A DNA stretch of 7,897 nucleotides, from assembly GCF_020278625.1 (NCBI RefSeq), contig NZ_JADAKK010000051.1, positions 1 to 7,897 of the forward strand, in the 5' to 3' direction. This document shows, in pieces, positions 1 through 7,212 of the stretch (the first letter of the stretch is position 1; each line of letters opens with the position of its first letter). The translations under genes and the position numbers were made by a program. The notes beneath the pieces are model-generated. The model worked only from the letters and a program-made list of their open reading frames with translations, ran no database searches and was not told the DNA's origin. This stretch comes from Wolbachia endosymbiont of Mansonella ozzardi. Lineage in GTDB: Bacteria > Pseudomonadota > Alphaproteobacteria > Rickettsiales > Anaplasmataceae.

Positions 1-24
1 TCTTGATGTTTTAGACAGTAGATC

Positions 25-100
25 CTAGTATCAACTGCTGGAATGACGAAAAAAGGAGGCACTGGGATAACGTCATTCTTTTTTCTGGGTGCAAGCTTGT
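25..100. repeat. Palindromic intergenic repeat remnant
   Basis: An inverted repeat GAATGACG (41-48) / CGTCATTC (71-78) encloses a 22-base loop. CTGGAATGACG (38-48) recurs imperfectly in the same orientation as CTGGGATAACG (62-72). Arms of this CTGG(A/G)AT(G/A)ACG type are, from memory, common in short palindromic repeats scattered through Wolbachia intergenic DNA. Nothing in 1-228 reads as a gene. The exact repeat borders cannot be set without other copies. Confidence 0.45.
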
Positions 101-153
101 ATCTACTTCGATAGGGGAATACAAGAGAGTGTTTATGACTATTTTTTAGATAA

Positions 154-190
154 AATATAGAATTTCAATAAATTTAACCTTTTTATGCAA
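154..190 (+). repeat. Repeated gene leader, copy 1
   Basis: This 37-base segment matches 1416-1452 closely. Both contain AATAAATTTAACCT followed by TTTATG, and both lie just upstream of the start of one of the two ankyrin-type pseudogenes. The shared leader shows that the two genes are paralogous duplicates including their 5' region. In this copy the sequence at the place of the TATAAA seen in copy 2 has drifted to TTTCAA, so a promoter is less evident here. Confidence 0.55.
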
Positions 191-217
191 CTATATGGCA
201 ATGATGAATAAACTGAG

Positions 218-222
218 AAGGA
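218..222 (+). promoter_or_regulatory. Ribosome binding site of ankyrin/coiled-coil pseudogene A
   Basis: AAGGA lies 6 bases before the ATG at 229 and supports that start codon. Confidence 0.5.
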
Positions 223-228
223 AGAGTT

Positions 229-1348
229 ATGGCAATAGAGAGGAAAAGGTTTTTTGAAATAATAAAAAATGATCAAGTGAATCCTCTATTAAAAAGTAAA
301 AATAAGACTCCAAAAGATATGGTTGGTGATGCGTCAAACAAGAATACCTTAGTAGAAATGTTGGAGACAGCAGAAAAAAATTATTCGCCGAAGAAAGCAA
401 AAGATCTTAACGTAAAGATTGAAGGGGGAGGTTGCTATCATTTAGCTCAGAATGATCATAAAACTCAGGCAAGCTTAACTGCGAATGTGGGTAATGTAAC
501 TTTCTGCGCCCGCAAATGTTATAGATCCTACTTGGAACGACGCAATTCTATAGATGAAAGCGTTAGTAGTTACAGTAGTCTAGAGTCAGAACAATCTGAG
601 ACCAAATCTATTAGGGAATTAGAAAATAAGTTAAAGAAGTCACAGGAAAATATTGCTGCAGTTGTGGACTTTTCAAGTAAGCCCGAAAGGGAATTAAATG
701 ATCAATTGAATAGATTAGCTCAAGAGAAGAAAGATTTAGAAAGTGAAATTGAAAGGTTAAGTAAGGAAGCGAATCAGTTAAAGAGACAACAGACTAATGC
801 ACAACAACAATTAGATGATACTCTGGAAAAGTTAAGTAATAGAGATGGTCGAATCTAAGAATTGGAAGATTCGGACGAAGAATTAAAACAAGCTTAGGAA
901 AAGCTGAAAAAAACTCAAAAGGATCTAAAAAAATTAAAGAATTTCTTAACCAGTTATGAGACTAATCAGGAGGCACTTAATAAACTCGATGAAGAGAATA
1001 AATCGCTGAGACAAAAATAGAAGATCTGAAAAGTGAAAATGCAACGCTTAACAGCGAATTAGAAAAGGACAAAAATCAGCATTCTCAAACGAGTGAAGTG
1101 TCATTAAAAAAAAGTAGAAAAAAAGCTACCGTTGTCAAAAATTGCATACTTAGGCCTTGTAGCCACGTCAATGATGGGGTTCTATCCTTAGTATTGTTTC
1201 AAGACTGTCTGTTCTATCAATAATTGTAACTTCTGTAACATCTGCGTTGGCAGCTAGTGGTATTACATACACAATGTCAAAACCCATCACTAAATTGAAA
1301 AAGGCGAATATTCAAAGTCCAGACAACAACAAGGTTTGTGAAGTTTAA
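229..1348 (+). pseudogene. Ankyrin/coiled-coil protein with hydrophobic tail, degraded (copy A)
   Basis: The ATG at 229 opens a 209-residue frame. Residues about 22-50 look like a terminal ankyrin repeat (NKTPKDMV...NTLVEMLE). A polar linker follows, then a strongly charged coiled coil from about residue 125. The frame stops at TAA 856-858, but the coil continues in the same frame through TAG 895-897 up to TAG 1018-1020. A one-base loss in the A-run at 1013-1017 then moves it to the next frame (KIEDLKSENATLNSELEKD). Further frame changes occur between about 1095 and 1132 and near 1176-1186. The end reads KIAYLGLVATSMMG, LSIVSRLSVLSIIVTSVTSA and GITYTMSKPITKLK, stopping at TAA 1346-1348, which looks like a two-helix hydrophobic tail. 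The intact protein would have had about 370 residues. With one partial ankyrin repeat, internal loss of repeats is likely. Ankyrin proteins are abundant in Wolbachia, often as suspected host-interaction factors; the role here is unknown. The first 209 codons could still be translated. Confidence 0.75.
1077..1348 (+). repeat. Hydrophobic-tail coding repeat, copy 1
   Basis: This segment is homologous to 1993-2274 in direct orientation. Both begin CAGCATTCTCAAAC, encode QHSQTS(E/K)VSL, then KIA..(G/N)LVA, LSIVS(R/S)LSVL, GITYTMSKP or CITYMVSKP, and end at a TAA stop. It marks the duplicated C-terminal module of the two tandem pseudogenes. The divergence between copies is well beyond a recent duplication. 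Confidence 0.7.
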
Positions 1349-1401
1349 CTTGGAGTAATCTAGCTTCATCTTTTAGAGTCTGGTAACGGAAACAGGCCTT
1401 G

Positions 1402-1430
1402 TTGGCTGCAAGCTGAATATAGCATATAAA
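1402..1430 (+). promoter_or_regulatory. Putative promoter of ankyrin pseudogene B
   Basis: TTGGCT (1402-1407) and TATAAA (1425-1430) are separated by 17 bases and resemble a sigma-70 promoter. They lie in the leader of the second ankyrin-type pseudogene, about 50 bases before the first plausible start. The matching place in copy A has lost the -10-like element. Chance matches are frequent in DNA this AT-rich. Confidence 0.35.
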
Positions 1431-1452
1431 TAAATTTAACCTCTTTATGAAA
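1416..1452 (+). repeat. Repeated gene leader, copy 2
   Basis: Direct repeat of 154-190 with the core AATAAATTTAACCTCTTTATG. It precedes pseudogene B as copy 1 precedes pseudogene A, and includes the -10-like TATAAA. Confidence 0.55.
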
Positions 1453-1481
1453 TTATGAAGTAGTAAGATTAAAGGAAATTG

Positions 1482-2274
1482 ATGATAGTAAGGCCAAAAG
1501 TACACGCATGGAATAAAAGTAGAAACGACACTACAACAACAAAAATCAACCCAAATTAACAAGTTATGTAATCAAACACAAAAATAAACTTACTTCCGCT
1601 GTTAAACTCGGCTACGCAAAGGCAGTAAAACGTTCAATAGGAAACAAATTAGCTAAAGTATGGGGTGAGGATGCATTTTTTACTCTTTTATGTAAAGTTG
1701 CTGCACATAATATCTTAGACGTGGTAAAGCATCTAACAAAAAGCGGAATGGGTATTGAAATAACAGATCAAGATGGATTTACTCCTTTGCATATCGTTAC
1801 TGCTTGCAGTAGTGCAAAGTCAATAAAGTATTTATTAGAAAATGAAGCAAATCTTGAAGCACGAGATAACGGTGGATATACTCCTTTATTTTTTGCTGAG
1901 AGCAGACATAACAGTAAGATAATAGAACTTTTGCAAGAAAAAACTAAGAGTAAAAAAGACTTAGATAGGATGTATTAAAGGAAACAAAAAGTCAGCATTC
2001 TCAAACAAGTAAAGTGTCATTAGAAAATGAAGTATCACTAGAAAAAGCAGAAAAAAAGACAACCGTGTTTCTTAAAAATTGCTTCTGTAAATCTTGTAGC
2101 TATGTTAGTAGTACTTAGTATTGTTTCCAGCTTATCTGTTCTTCCAAGATCCTAACTCACGCGATATTTGCATTAATAGCTGGCTGCATTACATACATGG
2201 TATCAAAGCCTACTACCGAATTGAAAGGAGTGGCTATTCAAGGCTTGATGCAACATGGTGTTGGTAAGGTTTAA
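1482..2274 (+). pseudogene. Ankyrin-repeat protein with hydrophobic tail, degraded (copy B)
   Basis: An AAAGGAA (1471-1477) precedes an ATG at 1482 that gives only 26 codons before TAA 1557-1559. The ankyrin frame is open from 1523 to 1978 but has no ATG, GTG or TTG before the GTG at 1721, so the native start must have been in another frame. This stretch encodes clear ankyrin repeats: DGFTPLHIVTACSSAKSIKYLLENEANLEARD, then NGGYTPLFFAESRHNSKIIELLQE. After TAA 1976-1978 the reading moves to the frame of 1993 (QHSQTSKVSLENEVSLEKAEKKTT). Two more shifts follow, giving KIASVNLVAMLVVLSIVSSL and ILTHAIFALIAGCITYMV, ending at TAA 2272-2274. The tail is homologous to that of copy A. The long coiled coil of copy A is almost absent here, so the two copies differ by domain loss or recombination. 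It is surely non-functional as a full protein. Confidence 0.75.
1993..2274 (+). repeat. Hydrophobic-tail coding repeat, copy 2
   Basis: Homologous in direct orientation to 1077-1348, with the same start sequence, the same order of hydrophobic segments and a matching TAA end. Copy 2 has an extra block coding for ENEVSLEKAEK that copy 1 lacks. Confidence 0.7.
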
Positions 2275-2291
2275 TTTGTGGCAATATCTGC

Positions 2292-2321
2292 TTTACTAGC
2301 CCCTGGCAACTTTGATATAGT
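2292..2321 (+). promoter_or_regulatory. Weak candidate promoter for pdhB
   Basis: TTTACT (2292-2297) and TATAGT (2316-2321) are 18 bases apart, in the 75-base gap between the pseudogene stop and the pdhB start. No good Shine-Dalgarno sequence precedes the ATG at 2350; the sequence just before it is an A/T-rich stretch ending TTTATAA. The match is poor, so this is only a candidate. Confidence 0.25.
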
Positions 2322-2349
2322 ACTCTAGTTAATCTATAAAAGTTTATAA

Positions 2350-3348
2350 ATGGCAACTTTAAGCGTGAGAGAAGCTTTATGCACAGCAATCAGAGAAGAA
2401 ATGCAAAACGACCCTGATGTGTTTATCATGGGGGAAGAAGTCGCAGAATATGATGGTGCTTATAAAGTAACGAAAGGATTGCTGGAAGAATTTGGAAAAA
2501 ATAGGGTGATTGATACACCCATTACTGAACATGGATTTGCTGGTCTTGCTATTGGAGCAGCGTTTGCTGGACTTAGACCAATCGTCGAGTTTATGACTTT
2601 TAATTTTTCTATGCAGGCTATCGATCAAATTGTAAATTCTGCAGCAAAAACAAATTATATGTCAGGTGGACAACTTGGATGCCCTATAGTGTTTCGTGGA
2701 CCAAATGGTGCTGCAGCGAGAGTTGCTGCGCAACACTCTCAATGCTTTGCATCTTGGTATTCGCATGTACCAGGGTTAAAAGTAATAGCACCTTATTTTG
2801 CCTCCGATTGCAGGGGTCTGCTTAAAGCTGCAATTCGTGATCCAGACCCAGTGATATTTCTAGAAAACGAGATCGCTTATGGACATGAGCATGAAGTTCC
2901 TGACTCTGAGCTATCGAATAAAGACTATTTACTTGAGATAGGCAAAGCTGCTGTTATACGAGAAGGAAAGGATGCAACTATCACTGCTTTCTCACTGCAA
3001 TTAATGAATGCTTTAAGTGCAGCAGATTTACTCTCTAGTAAAGGCATAGAAGCTGAAGTTATTGACCTAAGAACCTTAAGGCCACTTGACACTGAAACTG
3101 TCATTAACTCTATCAAGAAAACTAATAGATTGGTCAGCGTAGAAGAAGGTTGGCCATTTGCAGGAATCGGCGCAGAACTTTCGGCTGCGGTTATGGAGCA
3201 TGGGTTTGACTACCTTGATGCTCCAGTTGTGCGCGTAACAGGTAAGGATGTTCCCTTACCCTATGCTGCAAACCTGGAGAAAAAAGCATTACCGCAAGTG
3301 GAAGATATAGTTAACACTGTGCACTGGGTCTGCTTTAGAAAAACTTAG
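2350..3348 (+). CDS. pdhB: Pyruvate dehydrogenase E1 component, beta subunit
   Basis: The 332-residue product is the beta subunit of the thiamine-diphosphate-dependent E1 enzyme. With E1 alpha it decarboxylates pyruvate and passes the acetyl group to the lipoyl arm of E2 in the cytoplasmic pyruvate dehydrogenase complex. It matches the family end to end. [17 protein letters not shown] (28-44) and [17 protein letters not shown] (55-71) contain the conserved glutamates near the cofactor; Glu60 corresponds to the catalytic Glu59 region of human E1 beta. [15 protein letters not shown] follows at 80-94, then [15 protein letters not shown] (117-131) with the active-site His129. The C-terminal transketolase fold contains [11 protein letters not shown] and [12 protein letters not shown]. 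It lacks the N-terminal lipoyl domain that many free-living alphaproteobacteria fuse to this subunit. The E1 alpha gene is not adjacent, so subunits must be made from separate loci. The gene is intact although its upstream neighbours are ruined. Its stop overlaps the stop of mgtE. Confidence 0.96.
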   Translation: MATLSVREALCTAIREEMQNDPDVFIMGEEVAEYDGAYKVTKGLLEEFGKNRVIDTPITEHGFAGLAIGAAFAGLRPIVEFMTFNFSMQAIDQIVNSAAKTNYMSGGQLGCPIVFRGPNGAAARVAAQHSQCFASWYSHVPGLKVIAPYFASDCRGLLKAAIRDPDPVIFLENEIAYGHEHEVPDSELSNKDYLLEIGKAAVIREGKDATITAFSLQLMNALSAADLLSSKGIEAEVIDLRTLRPLDTETVINSIKKTNRLVSVEEGWPFAGIGAELSAAVMEHGFDYLDAPVVRVTGKDVPLPYAANLEKKALPQVEDIVNTVHWVCFRKT

Positions 3349-4715
3349 CTATTTATCAGGAAGAGCGTAGCTAGGCCAAGAAATATAAAAGCTGAAAGAA
3401 TATCGGTTGTTGCTGATGTTAGAATTGAAGAGGAAACTGCAGGGTCAGATTTTAAACGATGAAGCATTATAGGAATGGAAGTTCCAATAAATGTTGCAAT
3501 GATCGACATCATAATCATGGAGGCTACAAAAATAATCTCCACTTTGAAGCTGTGAAATCTCACTGCTAATATTACGAGTGAAATAGTAGATAAAATTATC
3601 CCATTTATAAGACCTATTAGAAACTCTTTTACCAATATTCTGTTTGCATTTTGCTCAGTTAAATATTTTGTTGCGATTGCTCTGATGGTGAGTGTTACTG
3701 TTTGGGATCCTGCGTTTCCGCTCATCGACGCAATTATTGGCATAACTATTGGCAGTACTACAAAACTCTTTATTACGTTGTCGAAAAAGCCAACTACTAT
3801 AGAGCATATCGTTGCGGCTAAGAGGTTGAACAATAACCAGGGTAGCCTTTGAATTATGGTTTTATGTATAGGAGCATTTATGTCAGCCTTAGATGGCACA
3901 CCGCTTATTTTCAATACATCTTCTTCTGTTTCTTGTTGGACAACTTTTATTACATCTTCGATTAAGATCACACCTATGATTTTACCGCGCTTATTTACTA
4001 CAGGAGCGGATAATAGAGAGTAATCTTTAAATATTCTTGCTACTTCCTCTTGGTCTACACCAGTTTTTATGATTTTTATGTCCTGACTCATTATTTCTTT
4101 TATTGTTGTTTTTCCTGAGTGGGATATTACCTTATTTAAGTTAACACTACCTATAGGTTCCAATTTTGAGTTGATGACAAAAATCTGATGAAATATTTCT
4201 GGTATTTTTCTATAGTTGCGCAAGAATTCTGTTAGTTGGTTTATCGTCCAATAATATGGGGCTATAACCATGTTTTTATGTATCAACCTTCCTGCACTTT
4301 CTTCTGGATATGATAACAACTCTTCTACTAACTTTTGAGTTGTATCGGGCAGGTAGTGAAGTATATTTTCTATAGACTTTCTATCCAAATCCTTCACTAT
4401 GGTTACTATGTCTTCTACATCAAGAAGAGTGAGTAACTTTGCCGTATTTTCTACTCCCAATGTTTCTATAATCTCCACTTGTAAATCTGGTACTACATGC
4501 ACTAGGGCATCACTTAACAAATGTTGATCTAGGATACTAACTAATTTTTCCCTGTGGTCACTGATTGAAGTAGATAAAAAATAGGCTAACTGAACGCTAT
4601 CTATTGTTTTTACGATATTGCGAACGTTTTCTAGCTCCTCGTTATCAAGTGACTTGATTAGGTCATCAATAGCCTTATTATTTAAACTATAATGGGAATT
4701 TATCTCAATATTCAT
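3345..4715 (-). CDS. mgtE: MgtE-family magnesium transporter
   Basis: The 456-residue product is an inner-membrane Mg2+ channel/transporter of the MgtE family. The layout is complete: an acidic N domain of helical repeats (about 20-135), two CBS domains (about 137-200 and 204-261), a connecting helix, and a membrane domain of five predicted helices (about 291-453). The pore motif [21 protein letters not shown] contains SGNAGSQ at 332-338. The last helix carries the conserved TTD with Asp438, the position that binds Mg2+ in the Thermus thermophilus structure. In that family the N and CBS domains sense cytosolic Mg2+ and close the pore. The start is supported by AAGGTGAAG just upstream on the - strand. 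The gene diverges from prfB and converges on pdhB, overlapping its stop by 4 bases (3345-3348), with no room for a dedicated terminator between them. No lesions were seen. Confidence 0.95.
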   Translation of the reverse strand: MNIEINSHYSLNNKAIDDLIKSLDNEELENVRNIVKTIDSVQLAYFLSTSISDHREKLVSILDQHLLSDALVHVVPDLQVEIIETLGVENTAKLLTLLDVEDIVTIVKDLDRKSIENILHYLPDTTQKLVEELLSYPEESAGRLIHKNMVIAPYYWTINQLTEFLRNYRKIPEIFHQIFVINSKLEPIGSVNLNKVISHSGKTTIKEIMSQDIKIIKTGVDQEEVARIFKDYSLLSAPVVNKRGKIIGVILIEDVIKVVQQETEEDVLKISGVPSKADINAPIHKTIIQRLPWLLFNLLAATICSIVVGFFDNVIKSFVVLPIVMPIIASMSGNAGSQTVTLTIRAIATKYLTEQNANRILVKEFLIGLINGIILSTISLVILAVRFHSFKVEIIFVASMIMMSIIATFIGTSIPIMLHRLKSDPAVSSSILTSATTDILSAFIFLGLATLFLINS

Positions 4716-4748
4716 ATCTTCACCTTACTTCTTAATAAATATACATAC

Positions 4749-4776
4749 TTGATTCTTTTAAATATTAGAGTATAAT
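4749..4776 (+). promoter_or_regulatory. Probable prfB promoter
   Basis: TTGATT (4749-4754) and a perfect TATAAT (4771-4776) are separated by 16 bases. Transcription would start near 4783, leaving a leader of about 87 bases before the GTG start. A weaker - strand -10-like TATACT overlaps it (4774-4769) and could serve mgtE, so divergent transcription may compete here. No riboswitch-like structure was recognised in 4716-4869. Confidence 0.55.
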
Positions 4777-4869
4777 AAGATTGTTTTAAATTAACTACTA
4801 TATGGTTAAATTTCTGTTTTGTGTACTGTTATTGCTATTGATAGTGAATATATTAAAATCTAAAGCATA

Positions 4870-5974
4870 GTGAAAGCCTATTTAGAAATTTTTGAACACT
4901 TTCAGAGCTTAGGTAAGAGTATTTCTGTGATTAGGAGGTGTCTTTAACGTAGAAAAATTGAAATCACGCCTTGCAGCGCTGGAATCTCAAGCTGCAGGTG
5001 ATGATCTATGGCGGGACAACCAAAAAGCACAAAAAATTTTAAAAGAATGTTCTAAAATCAAAAATGATGTGGAGTCATTTTCAAAGTTAGAAAGTGATTA
5101 CAATGATGCTATCGGCCTAATGAAATTTGCTATTGATGAGAATGATGAGGAATTTTTCTCTAAAGTTGAAAACGAATTAGTGAAGCTAGAGAAATTAATC
5201 AAGCGCAAGGAAACAGAATCTTTATTTACTGGTGAAGCAGATAATAATGACTGCTTCTTAGAAATTCACTCAGGAGCTGGAGGAACAGAGAGTAATGATT
5301 GGGCTGAAATGCTCATGCGTATGTATACGAGGTGGGCAGAGATTTATCACAACTTTAAAGTTGAAGTTGTAGAAAAGTTGGAGGGAGAATCGGTTGGCAT
5401 AAAATCTGCAACGATAAAAATCGTTGGAGAAAAAGCTTATGGATGGGCAAAAAGTGAAAGTGGTATTCACAGGCTGGTTAGAATATCACCATTTGATGCA
5501 AACAGCAAACGTCACACCAGTTTTGCAAGCGTAGGGGTGACACCGGTGATAGAAGATTCAATTGATATTGCTGTGGATGAGAAAGATCTAAAGATCGACA
5601 CCTACCGCGCTTCAGGGGCAGGCGGTCAGCATGTAAACAAAACTGAGAGTGCAGTGCGCATTACGCATGTTCCAACAGGTGTCACAGTTCAGTGCCAAAA
5701 TAGCCGTTCCCAGCATCAAAACAAGTATGAGGCATTGAGATTGCTTAAAGGACGTTTATACCAAATTGAGCTGGGAAAAAAAGAGCGGGAAATGGCTGAA
5801 GAATACGGCAAGAAATGCAACATAGGCTGGGGCAACCAAATCAGGTCATACGTTGTGCATCCATATCAAATGGTGAAAGATTTAAGAACCGGATATGAAG
5901 TGGGGAATATAAATTCCGTCTTTGATGGTAATATAGACTATTTCATAGTTAGTGTGCTGACTAATAAAAATTAA
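4870..5974 (+). CDS. prfB: Peptide chain release factor 2 (programmed +1 frameshift)
   Basis: RF2 recognises UAA and UGA stop codons and triggers release of the finished protein on the ribosome. The coding region is 4870-4944 joined to 4946-5974. The first 25 codons, from GTG, give MKAYLEIFEHFQSLGKSISV then IRRCL, and stop at TAA 4945-4947. A +1 shift continues as NVEKLKSRLAALE to the end, giving 367 residues, the normal RF2 size. The join is supported by the typical RF2 N-terminus, where a leader ending in RR.L runs straight into the first long helix. The stop-recognition tripeptide SPF lies at 206-208 and the catalytic GGQ at 251-253, within one residue of the E. coli numbering. The residue equivalent to E. 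coli position 246 is Ala, as in most bacteria. The GTG has only a weak ribosome binding site, but TAA 4861-4863 is in frame upstream and no other start fits. Annotation of only the frame from TTG 4958 would lose the first 29 residues. Confidence 0.93.
4933..4948 (+). promoter_or_regulatory. RF2 +1 frameshift (recoding) site with UAA stop
   Basis: AGGAGG (4933-4938), a 3-base spacer TGT, the slippery codon CTT (4942-4944), stop TAA (4945-4947) and C (4948) reproduce the architecture of the E. coli site (AGGGGG TAT CTT TGA C) base for base in spacing. The internal Shine-Dalgarno sequence pulls the ribosome so that the Leu tRNA slips forward by one base when termination is slow, which makes RF2 control its own synthesis. 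Here the stop is UAA instead of UGA, and the first codon after the shift is AAC (Asn) instead of the usual GAC (Asp), consistent with one G-to-A change. Confidence 0.88.
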
Positions 5975-5986
5975 GGGTTTTATGAT
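5957..5986 (+). promoter_or_regulatory. Candidate promoter of the 6100 pseudogene
   Basis: CTGACT (5957-5962) and TATGAT (5981-5986) are 18 bases apart at the very end of prfB. A start of transcription near 5993 would give a leader of about 107 bases for the pseudogene that begins at 6100. No rho-independent terminator separates prfB from it, so read-through is also possible. Confidence 0.3.
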
Positions 5987-6087
5987 ATACGTTCAGAAGT
6001 GCAGCTGGAAGACACGTTATGAGGGTTTCAAAAGTCTGTTTCTTGGCTTTTGTACTAAAATATGTAACGTTTGAGCCAAGTATTTGT

Positions 6088-6093
6088 GGAGGT
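6088..6093 (+). promoter_or_regulatory. Strong ribosome binding site before the 6100 pseudogene
   Basis: GGAGGT, a near-ideal Shine-Dalgarno sequence, sits 6 bases before ATG 6100. It is much stronger than the sites of pdhB and prfB and fixes the ancestral start of the broken gene. A 7-base inverted repeat, CTTGGCT (6042-6048) / AGCCAAG (6074-6080), lies just upstream in the leader. Confidence 0.6.
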
Positions 6094-6099
6094 AATTAC

Positions 6100-6768
6100 A
6101 TGTCTGGTTTAGAGGAACAACGGAAATTATATGAATAAGTTACAGGAGACAATAAACGATAAGGGTAACGTTGCTGACTTGCTCAAAGAAGTTTCAAAGA
6201 TGACTTACTAAAGATTCTTACTGATACAGATGTAATTGAGAATATGCCAAGTGGTGAAAAATGCACTGTAACATCGCCTGGCCTTGCTATAATTCTTGAT
6301 CGTCAGCAAAGCATTAAAGCTATTCTAGATTCAGCTAGAGTGCAAGGCATATAAAAAGAAGTTTTTGCCGGTATAGAAAAAGGTGATAGTGGAAAAATTA
6401 AGACTATCTTAAAAGAAGCTGGAGATCAGGGCATGCTAGACAAAGTTTCTCAAGTTGAAAAGGATATATCTGACAATAGAGTAGCAAAAGGAAATTCAAC
6501 TAGTGACGAAAGTGCGACAACTGAACAAGCAACTAGTAAAGCAATAATGATTGGCACTGTTTGTGGCGTTATAGCTGGATTAGCAGTAAGTATTGGATGT
6601 GGCGTTGCTAATGTTGGATTATCAATGTCAGTTATAGCTAGCATAGCTGTAGTTGCTGTGTTAGCAGTTGGGCTTGCTGTTTTTGGTATTGCATGTGCAA
6701 TATAAAAACCTAACACCAAAGTAAACGAAACAAAAGTAAATGAAAATGTTCAGGAAGTCCTAGTTTGA
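6100..6768 (+). pseudogene. Unrecognised protein with two C-terminal membrane helices, degraded
   Basis: From ATG 6100 the frame gives MSGLEEQRKLYE and stops at TAA 6136-6138. One extra base near 6124-6126 restores a long reading: NYMNKLQETINDKGNVADLL, KEVS. A missing base near 6196 then returns it to the first frame: KDDLLKILTDTDVIENMPSG and so on. An in-frame TAA at 6352-6354 interrupts it again. From 6355 it runs through KEVFAGIEKGDSGKIKTILK to a C-terminal hydrophobic pair (MIGTVCGVIAGLAVSIGCGV and MSVIASIAVVAVLAVGLAVF). After TAA 6703-6705 the same frame continues with a coding-like polar tail (KPNTKVNETKVNENVQEVLV) to TGA 6766-6768, so the native end was probably there, giving about 222 residues. 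The open part 6433-6705 could be translated as a 90-residue fragment. I do not recognise a family; the lysine- and acid-rich N-terminal part with a hydrophobic hairpin at the end resembles Wolbachia-specific hypothetical proteins. Confidence 0.7.
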
Positions 6769-6813
6769 GCATATAGTTCATAAAACCTCACTATTACTAC
6801 AAGACCACAGATC

Positions 6814-7208
6814 CTATTTTCTTTGTGTGCTACTGTGTTGCTCTATAGACAATATGCCACCATCTCCGAAGAGCAAAGTGCGTGCTAGCTCACTTTGTTT
6901 AAGGCTTTCAATTACCTACTTTTTGTCAGCTTCGGTGCGTGTATAAAAACTACATTGAAGGTCTACACCACCTTCAATAAGGTGCAAGCCAAAGCCAGCA
7001 GCAAAATCTTCTATTTTATCAGGAAGATTTCCAGCAATGATTCTCTTTATAGTAACATTTTGGTCATTTGCAGTTGTTCGTATCATTTCTTTACCACCTT
7101 TGATACCGTCATCTGCAATCCTTGTTACGCAGTCCGATTTATGGCTTGTTTACCTTTCATTACTCGAGATATTACTTCTATATCTAGGCTGGTTCTGATC
7201 TGTATCAT
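6814..7208 (-). pseudogene. Unrecognised protein, degraded, downstream of membrane-protein pseudogene
   Basis: On the - strand ATG 7208 starts MIQIRTSLDIEVISRVMKGK, QAINRTA and stops at 7127-7125. Loss of one base near 7128-7140 moves the reading to the frame giving CVTRIADDGIKGGKEMIRTT, ANDQNVTIKRIIAGNLPDKI and EDFAAGFGLHLIEGGVDLQC. An in-frame TAG at 6918-6916 follows. The reading continues as VIESLKQSELARTLLFGDGG and ends at TAG 6816-6814. The restored protein has about 130 residues with regular amphipathic segments and no membrane helix, unlike the gene before it. Its start lies 4 bases after the stop of the upstream - strand gene, so the two were probably translated together as an operon. 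I do not recognise the family. Only the coding-like composition across the lesions shows this is a decayed gene; the + strand frame over the same bases looks like a shadow. Confidence 0.55.
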
Positions 7209-7212
7209 CCTG

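Noticed and set aside
1..228. An insertion sequence or tRNA at the left edge
   Set aside because: There is no transposase-like reading, no terminal inverted repeats with a target duplication, and no cloverleaf. Only a short palindromic remnant can be supported.
1290..1562. A 90-codon open frame on the - strand
   Set aside because: It runs antisense across the tail of pseudogene A and the leader of pseudogene B, both supported by homology with each other. Its composition is Cys- and Phe-rich, as expected from antisense of A-rich DNA.
2377..2628. - strand open frames inside pdhB (also 2925-3116) and inside prfB (5270-5470)
   Set aside because: They are antisense shadows of well-conserved enzymes and have no start signals of their own.
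6042..6080. Inverted repeat CTTGGCT/AGCCAAG as a terminator for prfB
   Set aside because: The loop is 25 bases and no T-run follows. It may be a leader structure for the next gene but does not look like a terminator.
6450..6719. An 89-codon - strand frame rich in Ala, Thr and Ile
   Set aside because: It is the exact antisense of the two-helix hydrophobic segment. The + strand has the ribosome binding site, a coherent helix pair and continuity with upstream coding sequence.
6871..6900. Possible rho-independent terminator, CAAAGTG/CACTTTG followed by TTT
   Set aside because: The stem is only 7 bases around a 10-base loop, the T-run is 3 bases, and it lies in coding-like sequence of the - strand pseudogene about 100 bases after the + strand gene ends.
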